Assembly (NCBI RefSeq): GCF_022965805.1
Contig: NC_133118.1
Span: 6,851,057-6,915,056 of the forward strand
From: Primulina eburnea
Taxonomy: Eukaryota > Streptophyta > Magnoliopsida > Lamiales > Gesneriaceae
Direction of reading: 5' to 3'
DNA length: 64,000 bases
Shown: positions 1 to 11,488 of the stretch, piece by piece
How the letters are laid out: the number at the start of each line of letters is the position of its first letter
How positions within the stretch are numbered: position 1 is the stretch's first letter
The notes under the pieces: model-generated
What the model saw: only the letters and a program-made list of their open reading frames with translations
Databases searched by the model: none
Told to the model about the DNA's origin: nothing
Translations under genes and position numbers: made by a program

Positions 1-168
1 CCACGTGTCCAGCCACCTGTCTCGGACGGTCCGACACTGGCTCGGACGATCCGAACTCATCGGACGATCCGAACTCATCGGACGATCCGAACTTGTTCGG
101 TCCTTCCGATCCCACCGAAAATATAATTAATCCGATAATTAACTCAAATTAGGAATCGGGTTACTACA
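1..168 (-). mobile_element. LTR-D: 5' end of a minus-strand gypsy LTR
   Basis: Read on the minus strand, the sequence begins TGTAGTAACCCGATTCC at 168 and runs off the left edge. This start resembles the TGTAATGCCCGAG and TGTAATGTCCGAG starts of the Tekay LTRs elsewhere in the window. It directly abuts integrase coding sequence of Tekay-A, which stops at 169 in mid-protein. I infer that a second Tekay-like element inserted there. Its body and target duplication lie outside the window. Confidence 0.6.
21..100. repeat. Short dyad repeats in LTR-D
   Basis: The imperfect palindrome TCGGACGATCCGA and close variants occur about four times, twice inside an 18-base tandem unit (atcggacgatccgaactc). 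It is the counterpart of the palindrome clusters in the other LTRs of the window. Confidence 0.7.
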
Positions 169-1256
169 CTTTTTCTGTCATATCTCTGATCATATCAGGT
201 CCAATCTCAGGAACCTCAAAGATATCATCCCAATATAAAGGAGATCTGCATTTCTTTCCGTACAACGCCTCGAATGGAGCCATCTCAATACTCGTCTGAT
301 AGCTATTGTTGTACGAAAACTCGCAAAGAGGCAGTGCATCTTTCCAATTAGTGCTAAAGTCAAGCACTACTGCTCTCAGCATATCTTACAATGTCTGAAT
401 CATCCGTTCTGACTGTCTGTCATTCAGGGGATGATATGTGGTACTCAGATGTAACTTCGTACCGGGAGCTTGCTGTAAACTCTGCCAGAAGTGCGAAGTA
501 AATCAAGGATCACGATCTGAAACAATCGACTTCGGCACTCCGTGCAATCTGACCACTTCTTTGACATAAATATCAACCTTCTGGTCATATATGTACGTCA
601 TTTTGTATGGAATAAAACATGCAGATTTGGTCAAGCGATCGATCACAACTCAAATCTCATCGCAACCTCTAGAGGATCTCGATAATTGCGTGACAAAATC
701 CATGGAATGAGATCCCATTTCCATTCAGGAATTGACAACTTTGTAACAATCCTCCTGGTTTCTTTCTTTCTGCTTTTACCTGTTGGCAATTCAGACACTT
801 GGCTACAAATTCAGTAACATCAGATTTTATCTGTTTCCACCAATACTGTGTCTTCAAATCATTATACATTTTCCTGCCACCAGGATGAACGCTAAAACGA
901 CTGTTGTGCGCTTCTGCCAATATCTGCTGTCTCAAATCTGAAACATTCGGCACAACAATACGGTTATTCACATAAAAAACATCGTCACGAACCTGATATT
1001 CTGATTGATGTCAAGCTCTGACCATAGCACTAGAATTATGTATATTTTGATCAATTTTCTGTGCCTCTTTGATTCACAATATCAGTTCTGGTTCAGCTCG
1101 AATAGCATATAATCTCAGAGGCTGACAATCTGTTTCAAAAGCTAATCCAGACAAACAGCAGTCTTCTATCAAATTCGAGACACCTATCGTCGATAAGGCT
1201 AAAGAATATACATTTCGACTCATTGCATCACCTGCTGGATTGGATTTCCCCGGATG
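169..1256 (-). pseudogene. Integrase part of Tekay-A pol, broken and truncated
   Basis: The zinc-binding part lies at 669-971 (HNSRF...HPGG...CLNCQQ, the HHCC pattern). The end of the conserved integrase region lies at 164-382 (SYNNSYQTS, ALYGKKCRSP). The DDE core between them (about 390-670) is readable by comparison with Tekay-C but contains frame breaks. The coding stops after MTEKV at the LTR-D junction. The normal family continuation is a further ~150 residues ending in a chromodomain-like motif, which is absent here. Confidence 0.8.
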
Positions 1257-3254
1257 CTACTTGATTTCACAATCAAAGTCTTTCAATAAATCAAGCCATC
1301 TTCGCTGTCTCATATTCAGCTCTGACTGTGAAAATAAATACTTCAAGCTCTTGTGATCAGAATAGATCTCAAACTTTTCACCGTACAGATAGTGACGCCA
1401 TATCTTTAATGCAAAGACTGTGGCCTCCAATTCAAGATCATGAATTGGATAACGAGATTCATGGGGCTTCAACTGTCTTGAGGCATACGCGATAACATGC
1501 CCTCGCTGCATTAAAACACAACCCAATCCTCGGTGAGATGCATCACAATAAACTACAAAGTCACCAATACCTGATGGAATCGTCAATATCGGGGCACTAG
1601 TCAGTCTTTTCTTCAATTCAAGAAAGCTGGTCTCACAGTCTTCACACCATACAAACGGAGCATTTTTCTAAGTCAACTGCGTAATCGGTTTGGCAATGCT
1701 CGAGAAATCTTTAATAAATCGACGATAATATCCTGTCAAACCCATAAAGCTGCGTATCTCTGGCAAAGATGTCGGTCTCGGCCAATTGATCACGGCCTCG
1801 ACTTTGCTTGGATCAACAGAAATCCCATCACCAGATATGATGTGACCCAGAAATACAACCTGTCTCAACCAAAATTCACATTTGGACAGTATGGCATACA
1901 ATTTCTCAGCCGTCAGAGTTCTCAAAACAATTCTCAGATGTTCCGCATGATCAATCATATTCTTCGAATATATCAAAATATCATCAATGAATATGATAAC
2001 GAAATCATCAAGATAACTCTGAAAGACACAGTTCATCAACCCCATCAATACAGCCGGTGCATTCGTCAAACCAAATGACATGACAATAAATTCATAGTGT
2101 CCATACCTGGTTCTGATTGTTGTCTTTGAGATATCAGAATCCCTGACTCTCAGCTGATGATATCCAGATCTCAGGTCGATCTTGGAATATACCGATGAAC
2201 CCTGCAACTGGTCAAACAAATCATCAATACGAGGTAAAGGGTATTTATTCTTTACTGTTGCTTTGTTCTGTTGCCGGTACGCGATACAAAGTCTCATTGA
2301 TCCGTCTTTATTTCGCACAAACAGTACTGGAGCACCCCAATGAGATACACTCGGTCTGAGATATCCCTTGACTAGTAAATCCTCCAACTGTTCTTTCAGC
2401 TCTTTCAACTCAATCGGTTCCATTCGGTATGGAGCTGTAGATATCGGAACTGTACCTGGCATCAATTCGATGCTGAATTCTATCTCTCGAATCGGAGGCA
2501 AACCAGGAATCTCATCTGGAAAAACATCAGCAAACTCACACACCATTGGCAAATTCGCCAATGATGGATTCGATTTCAGTAGATCAAATGGATAAACAAG
2601 AAATCCATCCGCTCCTTTCTGCAATAATCGTGTCATATTCATAGCAGATATCAAAATAATTCTGGCTCGAGAACCCTTACCATAAAATTTCCACTCCTCA
2701 GCCATTTCAGGTCTGAATCTCACGATCTTGTTGAAACAATCGACAGTAGCTCTGCACTTGGTTAACGTATCAATATCGATAATACAGTCAAAATCTGACA
2801 ACCCAAGCACAATACAGTCTAATTCAATTTCATGTCCATCATACCGCAGTATACAAGATCTAACAGACTTCATTGATATCAAACCTGTCCCTAACGGAGA
2901 AGAGACAGACACTACCACAGATAATGACTCAACAGGCAAAGCATGACTCAATGCAAATCCTTCAGAAATAAAAGTATGTGAAGCACTGATATCAATCAAT
3001 ACATATGCAGGGTAACCACATAGAAAACAGTTACCTGCAACAACGTCATCTGGTGTTTCTTGGGCTTGCTCCTCAATAAAAGCGAACACTCTGGCCTGCT
3101 GTCTAGGAGGTTGGCTCACTGTCTGGCTCCCTCCTGGCGTCTGCTGTGACTGAGCTGGTGCTGGCTGAAATGAATGGACTGCAGCTAGTGGTCGTCTACC
3201 AGTTTGAGCTACTGATCCAGATGATTCAGCATCCTGTGATCTCTGAGTATCTCT
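1257..3254 (-). pseudogene. Protease, reverse transcriptase and RNase H of Tekay-A
   Basis: One reading frame holds the protease (about 2980), RT with FIDDILIYS at about 1965-1990, and RNase H with [10 protein letters not shown] near 1540. The protease motif reads DISA instead of DTGA, which should abolish activity. An in-frame TAG at 1668-1670 replaces a CAG that is intact in Tekay-C, and another TAG at 1257-1259 follows the RNase H. Apart from these the frame is continuous, so decay is by point mutation. Confidence 0.85.
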
Positions 3255-4144
3255 CGGGGGACAAACTCTTGCAAAATGTCCCTGCTGCCTACAGATACGG
3301 CAACTGCCGAACACTCTTCGGCAATGCTAAGTGGAATGCTTCCCTCCACAAGTGCTACAGTAAGTTCCTAAGTAGCTCTGAATCTGTCGAGGACTCCCAG
3401 AACTAGAAGAACTGCTTCCTAACTTCTTGAACTGCTTCTCTCTAGCCTTCAAGAAGTCTTTCTTTCCGCCACAGCTGCTGCCACTCTCAAACCGGGAAGG
3501 TGGTTGTTGTGGTCTCGGTGATGGAGGCAGAAACGAAGCTCCTCTCTGTCTCATCAGACCGGCTTCGGCTCCCTTTGCTCTGTTCAAGGCATCAGTAAAG
3601 TAGTTCGGTCTCCCAGTGTTTACCAAAGTAAAGATTTCAGGATTCAGGCCATTAATGAACTGATCAGCAACGGCTTCGTCATTTTCGGACACATGAGGGG
3701 CAAATCGTAGTAATGTGGAGAACTTGGCCACATATTCCTCAATGTTTAACTGCCCCCGTCTCAATTTGGCAAACTCGGCCCCCTTGTCTTTTCTATACGA
3801 CACTGGAAAGAACCTCTGATAAAATTCAGTTCTAAACACATTCCAGGTAATAGTCGTACCTCGATGTTCTAATGCCCGCTTGGTTGTGATCCACCAGTTC
3901 TTTGCCACATCGTGTAACTGGTGTCCTATCAGTTTCACCCTCCGCTCATCAGTGTAATCTAAGGACTCGAACAGCATTTCAATGTCGTCCAGCCAACTCT
4001 CACAATCCACTGCTGTCTCAGTACCCTTCAGTGTAGGTGGATGAAACGACTGGAATCTCTTTAACATTGTTTCCATTGGAGTTGTTGTTACATCCATTGG
4101 AGGATTCGAAGTGCTACCCTGTTCTGGTACTCTTCGGGAGGCAT
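3255..4144 (-). pseudogene. gag of Tekay-A with zinc knuckle
   Basis: This is the capsid-type gag of the Tekay family (FQSFHPPTLKGTE..., WWITTKRALEHRG..., [11 protein letters not shown]). It is followed by a Ser-rich linker and a CX2CX4HX4C knuckle ([14 protein letters not shown]) near 3290. The ATG at 4144 is followed within a few codons by a frame slip relative to Tekay-C. A TAG at 3327-3329 falls between the two cysteine motifs in the same frame as the downstream pol, so gag and pol were originally one ORF. Confidence 0.85.
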
Positions 4145-4387
4145 ATCTGATTATCAAAGAGGTTAGCAACAAAATACAACAAATCTGTTTCAGTCCTCCT
4201 CCAATCATTTTACTGCTGATCCAGAATCGGCTCTGATTCATTCTTAATAACACATGTTTTCAAATCAATTCCGATAAACAGATAAACATGCATTATAAAG
4301 CAGTAATTCATGCTAGCAATCAAAAGCAGGAAAGAAAACACATTCTACCCCGCTCACTAGCTCCTACCTCAATCTAAAGGATCTATC

Positions 4388-4399
4388 GCACTGATACCA
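4388..4399 (-). other. Primer binding site of Tekay-A (initiator tRNA-Met type)
   Basis: The minus strand reads TGGTATCAGTGC a few bases after the LTR end. The plant retroelement consensus is TGGTATCAGAGC, complementary to the 3' end of initiator tRNA-Met. The sequence between here and the gag start (4145-4387) is an untranslated leader with no other feature seen. Confidence 0.85.
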
Positions 4400-4404
4400 C
4401 CTGT

Positions 4405-6139
4405 TGTGGGGACCCGGACGCTAATCATATTCTTAATCATCATTGGGACAATTTAATCAATTATAATAAACAGGGTCTAAATTTTTTTAAAAAAAATGGC
4501 GGAACGTAGTGGAATACATGAAATATACATATTAGTATTAAAAGTACAAGTCTGGTACTATATACAATCATTCGAACTAAGGTTTAACAACTACATATCA
4601 AGTGTTCCAAACCCTATCTTAAAACAAAATCCGTAGTCTCCACTCTAATGTAAAAACATGTAACAAATATCAGTAATATGTATCAAATCTGAAAACATAA
4701 TCAATGTAAAACTGTCAATCAGACTCGTGACTCCACGTCTCAGACTAGACTCAATCCTAGTCTAGGGATCCCGGTTTCCAGATGTTTGTATTCCTATATC
4801 GAACATCAGTAATAGAAGAAAATCCAATTCCATCCACTTCGATATAACCAAACACCCAGTGTCTTGACCTATCCGTCACAGACTATGGCACTATCGCCAA
4901 TTCAACTATCTTGTGACAACGTGCAATGTGCCCGTGACGATTCCATCACTATCGGCACTGATGTCACAAGATCACTCGACTAATACCTGCTTTCTATACA
5001 TTCATCGAACAAGCATATCAAATCAAATCAATGAACATAATAATAATAAGTATGTGATTTAGGGAAACTCAAGTATATCCTACTCGAGTCGATCTCCCAA
5101 TACCACATTGACTTATACCTTTCTTTTAGTGCAGTTCTGACGACGTTTCTGTCTGGAATTCGAAGTCTTTCAACCCTCAATCTGGAAATGACAATATCAG
5201 TAATATCATATCAATATACTGCTCAAATCAATACCAATCTGATCAATCTGGATTAAATTCAAAATCAACGGCATAATGGGAACAATCTGAATATCCCCGT
5301 CAATACCACATCAACATATATCAATTACAATCTATAACTCATATCTAATACAATCTGTAATAAATCCCTAATCCAAATCTGTCCAATATCAACCGATATA
5401 TTCTGAAAAATCATAACAATTCCATAATCAGTCTGTTTCTCAATCTGACTTCGATTCTACGCTGTCTAACATGTCAAGAACACCATATATGAATCATATT
5501 CAATTTTGACAGTACCATAATTTCAAGACAGATCAAAACGTAGTAAAACTTACGTCCAGTTGAAGCCTGCATTTATAGGAACACAGTACTGAAGTCGGAT
5601 TCAAAATCTACCGGACGGATTCTTCACAAATCAACTTTCAAAACATGAAACGTAAGAAACATGAAAAGCTTCATCGGTTCTTTCTTTTGTTTTTCTCAAG
5701 CAATTTTCGAAGGTTGGATATATATATATTGCATGCCTGAACCAAGTTGCTCATTCTTTGTAAAACATGTCTCGTGCATATGCGCGACATCACTCGGCGC
5801 ATATGCGCGAGACCTACGGGTCTCCGCACACTTTGACTCGGCAGCTCGCGCATATGCGCGCCTATGTTCTGCGCATATGCGCGAGGTTCTCTTGAATTGA
5901 CTTTGAACCCTCGCACAGCTCGCGCATATGCGCACACCCTCCGCGCATATGCGCGAGGCCCTCTGCCCATACCGCGCATATGCACGCATACTGGTCGCGC
6001 ATATGCACGAGGTGTACTGTCCTCGCACATTCTAAATCTCACGTTACTTCAAATCGTGTCTCGGTCGGCCCTTTCATAATCACATTAAATTATAAATCCA
6101 TAATATTTAATTAACAACGATTAACTCTCGGACATTACA
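4405..6139 (-). mobile_element. 5' LTR of Tekay-A
   Basis: The LTR is bounded by TG at 6139 and CA at 4405 on the minus strand (TGTAATGTCCGAG ... GGGTCCCCACA). It is 1735 bases long and aligns in layout with the Tekay-C LTRs. It contains the CGCATATGCG palindrome cluster (5780-6013) followed by an AT-rich TATA region (5717-5730) in transcription order. Confidence 0.9.
5780..6013. repeat. CGCGCATATGCGCG palindrome cluster
   Basis: About eight copies of a self-complementary core, GCGCATATGCGC with slight decay, are spaced roughly 20-45 bases apart. The AT-rich TATA region at 5717-5730 follows on the minus strand. The overlapping open frames here (Ala-Tyr-Ala-Arg and Arg-Ile-Cys repeats) are by-products of the palindromes. 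Confidence 0.9.
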
Positions 6140-7287
6140 GTCATTGACACACACCACTTGATTCTTTAGTAGGCTTAAAATGGGAGACTAGGGATATTTC
6201 ATTTTCGTTTGGTAGGCTCGAAGGCTCAAACAGCTCTAAAGACTGCCTAAATCATTCCTATGTCACATGTTATCCGTATTTCGCCTCGAAAAGTGTTCAA
6301 ACAAGTTCTAGACTTTCGTCAATCCATTAGTCAACTAATATAAACCAGTCACATGCAATTTTCAATCAAAATGATATATGAAATAGGTGCACGAAGAAAA
6401 TTTAAGCATCTCAATTAACTCGAAGCTCAAAGGGCTACAATTGACAGTAAACAAAGAACACATGCTCAAAGATATTTTGAAAAATTGCCTAGATCATTTA
6501 TATGATTGGAAAAATGTCAATCAATGTCATGCAAGAATTACCAAGAATCAGATCTCCATCGTCTATTTAGCATCACAGGCATGCAACTTGTCTCTAAGCA
6601 ACGATAGTATCAACAAACAAGACAGTGAAAAATAATTGTGACTCTTAAGTTATCATGAACACATATATACTTCACGACCGCAATTCAATTTTCCTCATTG
6701 CCACACATTTTACTTATCCATGACTCTTCCTAACAAATCTAGCATGCAATAAATAACAAAAACTAAAGAAAGAAAAACAATCAATTTAACTACGGAGCAA
6801 TAAAAATAAAAATTCTAACAAGCAAGCAATTCCACCCCCCAAACTTAAAGTATGCATTGTCCTCAATGTATAGAAATAAAGAACACGACAACACATACCT
6901 CGCGCACGAGTGTCAGAACTCGGGGCTCGAGTCATCGTTCGCAGCATCTTTAGTATTATTGTCCATGGGCTGCAGCAGTGACAGATCTGGTGGTAGGTAC
7001 TGTGGTGGCCAGGCTGGAAGTGGTGTAAAGGGAGCATCCTCGGGTCTCATGGGTGGAAAACGCTGGGCGAGCACCGATGTGAAGTCCATCATATAAGATA
7101 TGAAAGTATTAGTAGTGTGTCGGTGTTCGGCCAACTCTTGGCAATGAGCCCGCGTATCATGTTCCATTCAGAACATCCTGTCTCACAAACTGGCTCGAGC
7201 GATCGATGGTGGTGGCGGTGGTTGGTGTTCTCTTGCCCTCTGGTGGTAATCTGCCCTAGCCTCTTGTTGTTCTACTTCTTGTCCTCC
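6140..7287 (-). mobile_element. Athila-1, 3' untranslated part
   Basis: This is non-coding sequence downstream of the env-position ORF of Athila-1, A/T-rich in parts, with short chance ORFs only. The part around 6990-7120 (gtgaagtccatcatata...) recurs at 36670-36720 in Athila-2, confirming that it belongs to the Athila layout. The element is interrupted at 6139/6140 by Tekay-A. Its 3' LTR is not in the window. Confidence 0.7.
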
Positions 7288-8135
7288 TCACAAGAGGTAT
7301 GCTTCATATACCGTGATTGGGGACTTGGCTTTCAAAACTTGTTCATCCGAGCCCCATTGCACACCGGCATGAAGACATAGTGCAGTGATAGTATGTGGAC
7401 AAGGGAGGCTGACGATCATGAGTCCCGTACCAGCACGCATGATAAAACTGTTAATGAGCTTCCCAAGATCCACGCTCTTCCCAGTCATTATGGCATAAAT
7501 CAACGCCACTTTATCTTTTGTAATTTCTGTTTGATGTGATGACGGCATGATTCGTGATAGAATGAAAGATGCCCAACTGCGTGGGTCACGGCATAAGTCA
7601 GATTTCTTCAGAGTGACTGGGGAGACTTGATTCAAGCTCCACTCTGCACCCACGATGCATAAGTTCCTGATAATCGCATCGTAATCCACAGTGCCAGTAA
7701 TCAAAGCAGTATACTCGTCATTTTCAAAACTCGGCAGATTATAGATAGCATTAATGGTTGCCGAATCGAAATAGACCAGTTGCCCTCGTACCAAAACTCC
7801 GTAGTCCTCGTGTTTGATTATCAGATTAGCATAAAATTCCCAAACTATAGATATAACTGCATCTGGCGGTGACTGGGCTATATCTACCCACCCCCTTCGC
7901 TCAACCTCTTCTATTATCGCACAGTCAGTGTAAGTCAAATCTAACCTTCGTTCTTTAATAATTTACCTAGATAGGTTGCTCTCGTAAACTCTGAAGGCTT
8001 CCTCATTCCAAAATCTATTAGCATCGTAGGAACGAGAAGAGGAAGCCACATCTTTCGATCTCTTTCTAGGCGGATTGCAAAAATAAATTTTGTTCTCCCA
8101 AACTTATAACAAGTATAGCACAATACTGACACCAA
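7288..8135 (-). pseudogene. Env-position ORF of Athila-1 (putative plant transposon protein domain)
   Basis: Two adjacent frames form one broken ORF: an N-terminal piece (7941-8135, with RLERDRKMWLPLLVP) and a main piece (7288-7938). The main piece has the landmarks EFYANL, VRGQLVYFD, INAIYNLP and DPRSWASFI. These fit the 'putative plant transposon protein' family found downstream of pol in Athila elements, where an env-like role has been proposed but not shown. No signal peptide or membrane segment is evident. A frame break near 7940 separates the pieces. Athila-2 has a related copy at 37034-37614. The Pfam-type assignment is from memory of the family pattern. Confidence 0.65.
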
Positions 8136-8456
8136 CTGTTGTATGATTGCTAGAAGCTATCCCAATAATCAATAAACTAGAATAATCGGAACCTTGAATG
8201 TAGAAAATTAACCGTAGATAACACTTGGCCGTGGCGGTAGTAGCGGCGGCGGCTGTATGTAGGTGGTTGGAGAGGATGAGTTGTGGTTGTGTTATGTAGG
8301 AGATGAGTGAAGATGAAGATGGTGGTGGAGATTGTGTTGTTGGTGGAGTGATAGAAGGATGCTTTGAGGGGTGATAAGGATTTTGTGGAGGAGAGGAGAA
8401 TGGAGGCGGTGGATTTGTGAGAATGAGGAGTTTTGATCGAAAATTCGTGAGGTAGG

Positions 8457-8466
8457 TTATAAATAG
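8457..8466 (-). promoter_or_regulatory. Candidate internal promoter (TATA-like) of Athila-1
   Basis: The minus strand reads CTATTTATAA, followed by a pyrimidine-rich leader-like stretch (8136-8450) and then the env-position ORF. The same box recurs at 38060-38069 at the matching place in Athila-2. On the plus strand the box reads TTATAAATAG, so direction is not certain. The position before the ORF favours minus. Confidence 0.4.
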
Positions 8467-8469
8467 GGG

Positions 8470-8700
8470 GCCTGAACGCGGCGCGACTGCGTGCACCATT
8501 CTGTCTTCGAGCAATAATTGAGCGCGTGCGGTCGCGCGAGATGTGGCGCGGCCGCGCGCATGCTTCTGTTCGTCATGGTTGATGGGGCGCGCGCGGCTGC
8601 ACAAGAAATGGCGCGATCGCGCGCTAGCTTCTGTGTTGACCACTGGTTCCGAGCGTGCTGCTGTGCGAGAACGGGCGCGGCTGCGCGCGTACGTCTGTCC
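8470..8700. repeat. GC-rich gcgcg dyad cluster upstream of the Athila-1 internal TATA
   Basis: Repeated short motifs such as gcgcggccgcgcgc, gcgcgatcgcgcgc and gcgcggctgcgcgc occur every ~60 bases. They sit on the 5' side of the TATA-like box when read on the minus strand. The same motif type occurs in the Athila-1 LTR (35763-36032). From 8700 to 8880 the sequence is A-rich and then holds the conserved ggttgcctcccacacagcgc block. Confidence 0.7.
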
Positions 8701-8879
8701 ATAAATATTTTTTTTAAAAAAAAATACCTAGAAAAATAAAAAAATTGAATCAATATTCGAATAATGAAAATTAAAATTAAAAAATAAAATATTAAAATGA
8801 AATAACATAAACACAAAGAATGCATTGTGGGTTGCCTCCCACACAGCGCTTGGTTTAACGACGTCAACCCGACTGTCAC

Positions 8880-9440
8880 CAGTTTATTCAAGGTGGGTCG
8901 TGAGAACTTTTGGATGCCTTGATTTCTACCCTTTGACCTTCAACTCCATTGTCAACTTTCCTCGTTTCACGTCAATGATAGCTCCAACAGCAGCCAATAA
9001 TGGTCGTCCTAGAATGACGTGAACGTTCTGACTATTCTCCATGTCAAGTACCACGAACTCTGCGAGAACCTTAAATTTTTCGATCCAAAGTTCAAAATCT
9101 TCCACAATATCCAACGGTGTCCTGATCGATTTATTTGCCATCTGTAATCTTAGTCATGTGGGCCTCATCCTGCTCAATCCAAGTTTCTCGTAGAAAGAAC
9201 TTGGCATTATATTTATGCTCGCTCCTGAGTCACAGATAGATTTTTCCACCAAATGACCCCCTATTTCACATGGCATAATAAATTCACCGGGATCTAGCAA
9301 CTTCAGAGGAAGATTTCTTCGTGTTTCTTCGGTAAATTCACCCTCCACCTGATCTGCAAACTCATTATTAGTGTGTAGGTTCTTGAGATCTTGAAGACCT
9401 TTTTTCTTTGGAAATTCAGTTTGCAATTGTAAAAATCTCG
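8880..9440 (-). pseudogene. Protease region of Athila-1
   Basis: The motif CDSGASINIMPSSFYEKLGL (about 9165-9225) is the retropepsin active-site region of Athila elements. The flap and C-terminal part (VILGRPLLAAVGAIIDVKRGKL) lies at 8926-9141 in another frame. Coding then runs into the conserved ggttgcctcccacacagcgc block that normally follows integrase. RT, RNase H and integrase are therefore deleted, leaving gag-protease directly joined to the 3' region. Confidence 0.8.
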
Positions 9441-10380
9441 GGGGTAGGTAAGTAAAGAAATATCAATGCATTGATTTAAATCGTACCTCTCATATTTCTT
9501 ACCTCGGGCTCTTTTGGTTGGAGTTGGCTTTTCATCCTGAACAGGTGTGGGTTCAACCTCCTTCTCTTCTCTGCCTACCACACCAATCTCTTCATGTTGT
9601 ATAAAAATGGCATTCACTTCTCTCAGATTTGGGTCTGCCGTCTTTTGAAATGTGCCTGACGGTTGAGACGTGAGTTGCTTTGTTATATGCCCCACTTGCG
9701 ATTCAAGGATTTTCAAGGAAGCACCAATATTCGCCATGTGTGTCTCAAGGTTGTCAAGCCTAGATTCAGTCCTCGCCATCCTCTTGCCCGATTCAGCAAC
9801 AAATGTTCCAACCAAATCCTCAAATGATGGCTTCCCTTCCCCATTTGATGTATTGAACCACGGTGAAGGATTCAATACATTCTTATTATTCGCGTATGAA
9901 AAATTTTCATGGTTCTCAAACTAGGATGATAAGTGTTAGGGGGAGGGTTACCTCGATATCCTCCATAGCCTCCAAAATTCTTGTTGTTGATGTATTGAAC
10001 TTCTTCAGGAAATTGTGATTCTTCAACAACAACCGACGGGCTCTCAGTCTCTGATGTGCTCACCTTATTCATCGCTGCTATTTGAGTGGTCAATGCAGAT
10101 ACCTGAGCAGTGAGTGGCGTAATAGGATCCACAGCATAAACTACAGCTGTCCTTTTTACTCATGCCCTTTCAGACGGCCACTGGTAGCTATTTATCGTCA
10201 TCTTTTCAAGCAAGTCATATGCTTGCTTGGAAGATTTAGCAGAGATCGTGCCACCAGCTGCAGCATCCACTGTTCCTCTTGTTTGCCCATTCAGACCGTT
10301 GTAGAATAATTCAATTTGCCCCATTCTTCAAAGCCATGATTCGGGCACTTTCTCAACAACTCCTTGTATCTTTCCCATGC
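9441..10380 (-). pseudogene. gag C-terminal half of Athila-1
   Basis: The frames at 9303-9875 and 9872-10132 read as Athila gag: a coiled region (NLETHMANIGASLKILESQVGHITKQL), a Gly/Asn/Tyr-rich patch (NNKNFGGYGGYRGN) and VVYAVDPITPLTAQVSAL. Further upstream coding to 10380 (ELFYNGLNGQTRGTVDAAAGG) is readable with stops. The gene is cut at 10380 by the copia insertion and resumes at 34104. The repeated catgc on both sides (10376-10380 and 34104-34108) proves continuity. Confidence 0.8.
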
Positions 10381-11344
10381 TGAAAGGATCGGTTAAACGA
10401 ATAAAGAGTGTTTATAAGTGGGGGTTGAATAAACACTCCTCAAATTTAAATATTCTTCGACAATATGAGTTCAGTTTTGTTACAAACTCATACTAGGTAT
10501 CCCGTCGGTCAATGACAATCAGTTAAACTGAATGAAACAGTTGCGGAAAATAAACTGACTGAAAGATAGAGTATCTAACTGAAAAGTAACGACTGAAGTA
10601 AAGATAACACAATTTGTTTCTGGATGTTCGGAGACTTGAATAACTCCTACGTCACCCCTTCTATCACGAAGATAGGATATCCACTAAAAGACTTTGATCA
10701 AATACAAGATATTGTACTGACCCACTTCAGTTTAGAGTATCACTTTGCCACAACTGAAACTCTTAGTATATAACACTTTTACAGATGGTAACTGATCTTA
10801 GCACAACTTAGAAAAACTATCAAAGATTACAAAGTGCTATTTAAGCCCTAGAATGTAGCCTTGAATGCTACTGATATAACTAGTAAACGTGAGCTTTTTG
10901 CTTCTGAATGTGAGTAGATATTTTAGCAGCGTAACAAAAAGTAGAATGTAATAGCTGAAATCATTAGTGTTATCTTCGGTTGCTACCTTCGATTATTTAT
11001 AGGCTTGTCTCTCAACAGTAACATTAAAGGATTATTTGAATATTCTGACCTTTGATTTCCACGTCGATATACTCTGACAGTCGTACACTGCACATTCTGA
11101 AATACGGCGTTCCACTACCATTTGCAGGTAGTTGTACTATTTTTCTGTTGTCGTTTTCAACTGATGACGTGTACAGCTGAGAGATCAGCTGGTAAAGAGT
11201 CAGTTGACGAGAATGACTGAAGAGATGTTCAGCTGAAAGAGCAGCTTGCAGTTATATTTTAGTTGCGTCGATCTGTTAGCTGGATTCAGTTGCTTAGTTC
11301 AGTTGGTTTATCTTTTGTCAAACACCGGAATTAAGTTTCCAACA
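10381..11344 (-). mobile_element. 3' LTR of the copia element
   Basis: It is 964 bases, TG...CA, nearly identical in layout to the split LTR on the right (20649-21290 plus 33781-34103). By eye some 35 substitutions separate them. The TATA box (CTATAAATA on the minus strand) is at 10994-11002. A region rich in CAGCTG, CAACTG and CAGTTG motifs (about 11130-11330) lies just upstream of it. Confidence 0.9.
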
Positions 11345-11356
11345 ATTTCCCCATTT
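11345..11356 (-). other. Polypurine tract of the copia element
   Basis: The minus strand reads AAATGGGGAAAT immediately before the 3' LTR start, the expected plus-strand priming site. From 11357 to 11488 nothing else is seen. Confidence 0.7.
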
Positions 11357-11488
11357 ATGTTGTTTTGACAAAACTAGAGTAAAAGAAAATCGAATAATTG
11401 AACTCATAGTAGATAAAATAAGAAGTAGAACAACTGAACTCATATTCTTCACAAATACAAGAAAGACTGCTGCTTATTAAGATTTCTT

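Larger units (their letters stand above)
169..6139 (-). mobile_element. Tekay-A: truncated Ty3/gypsy chromovirus-type element
   Basis: The order on the minus strand is 5' LTR, primer site, gag, protease, RT, RNase H and integrase. The element is cut at 169 by LTR-D, so the integrase C-terminus, any chromodomain and the 3' LTR are missing. Its proteins and LTR match Tekay-C (55443-63650) closely, so the two belong to one family. It carries several in-frame stops and is dead. On the right it begins inside the 3' part of Athila-1. Confidence 0.85.

Noticed and set aside
5661..6079. Overlapping ORFs rich in AYAR/RICA on both strands
   Set aside because: They are translations of the CGCATATGCG palindromes, with no consistent frame between family copies.
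8104..8643. Pro/Ser-rich ORF upstream of the Athila-1 env-position ORF
   Set aside because: It reads through a pyrimidine-rich leader-like stretch and the GC cluster. The related region in Athila-2 is not open.
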